DNA of 64,000 nt, taken from an uncultured Fibrobacter sp. Its GTDB lineage: Bacteria; Fibrobacterota; Fibrobacteria; Fibrobacterales; Fibrobacteraceae. Positions 60,804 to 64,000 of the stretch are shown piece by piece. Below the pieces are notes generated by a model, which was not told where the DNA came from, did not search any database, and worked only from the letters and a program-made list of their open reading frames with translations. The stretch lies in NCBI GenBank assembly GCA_934700345.1, contig CAKUXP010000001.1, positions 62,001 through 126,000 of the forward strand, written 5' to 3'. The position numbers and the translations under genes are program-made. The number at the start of each line of letters is the position of its first letter. Within the stretch, counting starts at the first letter, position 1.

Positions 60804-61895
60804 ATGGCGAATTCCCGAATTGCGATCGAGCTCTCGCATGTTTCCAAGGAATATCCGGGAAACGTCCTTGCGGTGAGCGACCTTTCGCTTTCAATCCAGG
60901 AGGGGGAATTCGTTGTTCTTGTCGGGCCTTCGGGCTGCGGGAAATCCTCAGTACTTCGGATGATCGCCGGATTGGAGGCACCTTCGTCCGGGAAACTTTT
61001 TTTACATGGGGAGGACGCGAAGAGTTTAGAACCCAAGGAACGCGATATTGCGATGGTTTTCCAGAGCCATGCGCTTTATCCGCACTTGACCGTACGCGGC
61101 AACCTGGAATTCGGTCTGCGGATCAAGGGAAACTATTCAGCGACGGAAATCCGGGAGCGCATTCGCGAAGCGGTCGATATCCTGGACTTAGAGCCGATTC
61201 TAGACCGAAAACCCAGGCACCTTTCCGGCGGGCAGAGACAGCGGGTCGCGCTAGGCCGGGCCCTTGTGCGGAAACCGAAAATATTTCTCTTCGACGAGCC
61301 TCTTTCGGGGCTCGACGCCAAGATGAAAAACCAGATGTGCGTCGAGCTCGGACGTTTACATTCCCGCTTGCAGGCGACAATGGTCTTTGTAACGCATGAC
61401 CAGACCGAGGCGATGACGATGGGCGACCGGATCGTCTGCCTAGCCGGCGGAAAAATCCAACAGGCGGGAACGCCTATGGAGCTTTACGAACATCCCGAGA
61501 ACGAGTTTGTCGCAAGTTTTATCGGGGTCCCGCCGATGAACCTTTTTGCCGCGCAGTGGACTCCCGAAGGTTTTTTTTTCGAAAAGGCGGCCTTTCTTTT
61601 TCCTGTTTCGGAGGATTTCGGAAAAAGGTTCCGGAATATTCCCCGATTGCTAGTCGGCGTCCGGCCCGAATTCCTTACGGTGACGCAGGCTTCGCCGGAT
61701 GCGATTTGCGCGACCATTGAGGTCTTGGAGCATCTAGGCTACGAAACGCTTGTCTATGCGCAGGTGAACGACCTGAGCCTTGTCGTACGCGTCCCGTCCG
61801 GAAAACGCTTTGCGGTAGGGGAAAAGATTTACCTTTCGCTTTCCGAAAAAAATCTCCGACTGTTTGACATTTCGACCGGGGCGTGTATCCGCTGA
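60804..61895 (+). CDS. Carbohydrate ABC importer ATPase (UgpC/MalK family)
   Basis: A 363-residue ATPase. Walker A GPSGCGKS (41-48), LSGGQRQRVAL (139-149) and LFDEPLSGLD (161-170) are intact. The C-terminal 120 residues form the MalK-type OB/TOBE regulatory domain (VGVRPEFLTV). It drives uptake of a sugar or glycerol-phosphate-like solute with the binding protein and permease that follow. Its stop overlaps the binding-protein start (TGATG). Confidence 0.92.
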   Translation: MANSRIAIELSHVSKEYPGNVLAVSDLSLSIQEGEFVVLVGPSGCGKSSVLRMIAGLEAPSSGKLFLHGEDAKSLEPKERDIAMVFQSHALYPHLTVRGNLEFGLRIKGNYSATEIRERIREAVDILDLEPILDRKPRHLSGGQRQRVALGRALVRKPKIFLFDEPLSGLDAKMKNQMCVELGRLHSRLQATMVFVTHDQTEAMTMGDRIVCLAGGKIQQAGTPMELYEHPENEFVASFIGVPPMNLFAAQWTPEGFFFEKAAFLFPVSEDFGKRFRNIPRLLVGVRPEFLTVTQASPDAICATIEVLEHLGYETLVYAQVNDLSLVVRVPSGKRFAVGEKIYLSLSEKNLRLFDISTGACIR

Positions 61896-63250
61896 TGCGT
61901 TTTTTCCAAGACATGCTGGCGGTTCTTTTCGCCTTCTCGCTTTTCGGGTGCGCGGCGGACGATTCGGACAGGAAAGAAGTCTTGCAGTTCTGGATCATGC
62001 CGAACAGCCCGGACCCTTTGACGGATGTGCAGCACCTGTTGCGCAATTTCGAATTGGAAAATCCGGGAATCGAGGTACAGGTAACGGTTCTCGACTGGAG
62101 TGTCGCATGGACGCGTATCACGGCGGCGGCTTCAACCCAGAGCGGACCCGACGTTATCCAGATGCCGACGACTTGGGCTGCGTCGATTACGGCGATGGAT
62201 GCGCTCCTTCCGCTGGATTCCCTGTTAGACGTTTCCGGCGGAGATTCCATCTTTGCTCCCGTTTCCATGAAGTTCGCAAAGCCTGTCGGCGAGAATCACG
62301 TAACGTCCATTCCCTGGTTCCTGGACGTGCGACCGCTTTATTTTCGGAGGGACGTTCTTTCGAAAATCGGCATCGACCCGCAAAAAATCCGGAACAGGAA
62401 CGATTTTCGAAACGCGCTTTCGCAAATTCGGAAAGCGAACCTGAACATCGAAGGTCTCCCGATTTCCCCGATTGGCTATCCCGGAAAGCACGATTGGAAT
62501 GTCATCCATAACTTTGCCCCTTGGATCTGGGGTGCGGGCGGGGATTTTCTCGATTCGACTGCCCGTGAAAGCCGGTTGGCTTCGAGGGAAAGCGAAAACG
62601 GGATTTTGTTTTACCTGGGGCTTGTCCGCGACGGGTTGAACAACCGGCGGAATCTTTCGAGGAACACGAACCAGGTCAGCATTGATTTTGATGAAGGACG
62701 GCTCGCTTTCTGGTTTGACGTGACGAACAAGACGCTTTACCTGGACAGTCCCCGTTTTTTGGGTGGGTCGTCAAAAAATGTCACGGCGAGAAACTATTCC
62801 TGTATGTTGCCGCCGTCTGCGCCTCCTGGCAAGGAACCATATTATTTTGCCGGCGGTTCGAACCTCTCCGTCTTTCGTTTTTCTCAGCACCGCCGCGCGG
62901 CGATGGCGCTTGTCAAGTATCTGTCCGCACGGTCCGACGTCCAGCTTTCTCTCGCCCGTGTAACGGGATTTCTCCCTGCGCTTCTTTCGACATACGAGTA
63001 TCCCTTTTTCAAGGAAGATGCGCGAAGGGAAGTTTTCCAGCAGATGATTTTCCACTTGCGCTCCTACCCGGCGGTTCCCTACTGGGGCGAAATCGAAACG
63101 GAAATCCTTTTGCGGCGCTTTGGGAACATTTTCGACCTGATAACCTCTAGCCCGGAAAATGTCTGGCCGGAAAAGGAGATTCTCGCCGAAATCCGGGCAG
63201 CGGATGGGGAAATCAACCGGTTCATTCGACGTCAAAGGGGCGATGACTGA
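61895..63250 (+). CDS. Sugar-type ABC solute-binding lipoprotein
   Basis: A 451-residue extracellular solute-binding protein (family 1). ATG 61895 overlaps the ATPase stop. The N-terminus is a lipoprotein signal with lipobox LFGC (Cys at about 19). Family motifs include FELENPGIEVQVTVLDW, SGPDVIQMPTTWA and ALLPLDSLL. It should capture an oligosaccharide-like ligand in the periplasm. Its stop overlaps the permease start (TGATG). Confidence 0.9.
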   Translation: MRFFQDMLAVLFAFSLFGCAADDSDRKEVLQFWIMPNSPDPLTDVQHLLRNFELENPGIEVQVTVLDWSVAWTRITAAASTQSGPDVIQMPTTWAASITAMDALLPLDSLLDVSGGDSIFAPVSMKFAKPVGENHVTSIPWFLDVRPLYFRRDVLSKIGIDPQKIRNRNDFRNALSQIRKANLNIEGLPISPIGYPGKHDWNVIHNFAPWIWGAGGDFLDSTARESRLASRESENGILFYLGLVRDGLNNRRNLSRNTNQVSIDFDEGRLAFWFDVTNKTLYLDSPRFLGGSSKNVTARNYSCMLPPSAPPGKEPYYFAGGSNLSVFRFSQHRRAAMALVKYLSARSDVQLSLARVTGFLPALLSTYEYPFFKEDARREVFQQMIFHLRSYPAVPYWGEIETEILLRRFGNIFDLITSSPENVWPEKEILAEIRAADGEINRFIRRQRGDD

Positions 63251-64000
63251 TGGAACGTCGCTACCTGTTTGTCCTGCCTTTTCTCCTTTTCCTTTCGGCT
63301 TTCTTTTTTGTGCCGGTCCTCTTTGGCATCGTCTTGCCGTTTTTTTCCGTTGAACCGGGCGCACCGGACATCACCGATGTACAGTTTCGTGTCGGGAATT
63401 TCGTCTCGGCGGTTTCTTCCGCTTCGGGCGAGGGGCTTTTCGATGCTATCCGCAACACGCTCCTCTATACGGTTTGCGTTTCGGGCGGGTGTATTTTTCT
63501 CGGGCTTTTCGGGGCGCTTCTCGTTTCGCAAAATTTTCCGACGGCTGGGCTTGTCCGGACGATGTTGATGGTTTCATGGGTTGTTCCGACCTATATCGTC
63601 GGGCTGCTCTGGGGATTTATGTGGCAGCAGGACGAGGGAATCGTAAACATGATTCTTTTTGATTTTCTCCACTGGGACCGGATCTCCGGGCTTTTTGGCG
63701 CAGTCTGGAAATATACCGCAGACGGTACGCTCATCAAGCCCAACTGGCTTACCGGCCCGAATACCATCTGGGCGATTATCGTTCCGGCTGTCTGGCGCAA
63801 TTGGCCGTTTTGCATGATGATGTTCCTTTCTGGGCTTGCGGCGATTCCTCGCGATATCTACGAGGCCGCCGAGCTTGACGGCGTTCCTCTCCGCGACCGG
63901 TTCCTGCGGATTACGCTTCCGATGCTCAGACCTGTCTTTGCCTTGGTCATCCTGGAAACGCTGGTCATCAATATGTATAGCTTCAATCTCGTCGCGATGA
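63250..64000 (+). CDS. Sugar ABC transporter permease (MalF/UgpA type), 3' end outside window
   Basis: At least 250 residues from ATG 63250, open to the window end. The membrane helices visible are RYLFVLPFLLFLSAFFF, NTLLYTVCVSGGCIFLGLFG, MLMVSWVVPTYIVGLLWGF and WAIIVPAVWRNWPFCMMMFL. The coupling EAA motif YEAAELDGVPLRDRFLRITL, which docks on the ATPase, is seen near residue 210. A second permease (MalG type) is expected just beyond the window. Confidence 0.9.
   Translation, partial: MERRYLFVLPFLLFLSAFFFVPVLFGIVLPFFSVEPGAPDITDVQFRVGNFVSAVSSASGEGLFDAIRNTLLYTVCVSGGCIFLGLFGALLVSQNFPTAGLVRTMLMVSWVVPTYIVGLLWGFMWQQDEGIVNMILFDFLHWDRISGLFGAVWKYTADGTLIKPNWLTGPNTIWAIIVPAVWRNWPFCMMMFLSGLAAIPRDIYEAAELDGVPLRDRFLRITLPMLRPVFALVILETLVINMYSFNLVAM

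Overview
The window looks like a chromosome segment from a Fibrobacter-type bacterium (Fibrobacterota). This is a judgement from gene content, not a database result. It has diderm features (Omp85-like and small beta-barrels, lipoproteins, LolCDE-type export), an anaerobe-style c-type cytochrome/NrfCD module, a two-domain ('human-type') GMP synthetase, and intergenic spacers full of degenerate CTAATTCC/AGTTCTAAG blocks.

Region 1 (1-17450) is a defence island. At its left edge are an XRE regulator, an ImmA/IrrE relic carrying an in-frame amber codon, and a short BrxA (DUF1819) stub. Next comes a large helicase-methylase locus on the + strand: a 1778-aa DEAD/DUF1998 helicase with several Cys clusters, a SNF2/HepA-type helicase, an AAA/DUF4143 ATPase, and a 1391-aa Eco57I/PglX-type adenine methyltransferase. 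It resembles class 1 DISARM, BREX type 3 and helicase-methylase-ATPase systems without being a textbook copy of any. Behind it is an AT-rich three-gene operon with its own consensus promoter. It reads as a toxin-antitoxin-chaperone module: a small protein, a SecB-like chaperone and a putative ADP-ribosyltransferase-fold toxin. An HNH endonuclease closes the island.

Region 2 (17490-23440) is core: pepA-guaA on the - strand, a phosphohexomutase, and a secreted Ala-rich protein.

Region 3 (23440-27500) is a decayed accessory patch. It holds an inverted-repeat-rich spacer, an amidohydrolase split by a frameshift, a frameshifted Cys-rich RiPP-like precursor peptide, a PqqD-like peptide-chaperone remnant, two paralogous small lipoproteins, and several small unknown genes.

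Region 4 (27500-44900) is core: lysS, lolC/E-lolD-clpC-bioB, asd, ssb, a NamZ-MurU-like peptidoglycan-recycling pair followed by a SpoU methyltransferase, a THUMP methyltransferase, an MgtC/DUF4010 membrane protein, a possible structured RNA, and aspS.

Region 5 (45000-58400) starts with a pentaheme cytochrome c, a four-cluster Fe-S protein and an NrfD-like protein fused to a cytochrome c (Nrf/Qrc/alternative complex III family). A tightly packed - strand operon follows: RND exporter, aminotransferase, FHA-ABC exporter, Ser/Thr kinase, yraN, yciO. An Omp85-like barrel is divergent from it.

Region 6 (58490-64000) has mdh, thiM, a receiver-like protein, and a carbohydrate-type ABC importer (UgpC/MalK ATPase, lipoprotein binding protein, permease) cut by the window end.

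Many neighbouring genes share stop/start overlaps (ATGA, GTGA, TGATG), so most operons can be called from the sequence.
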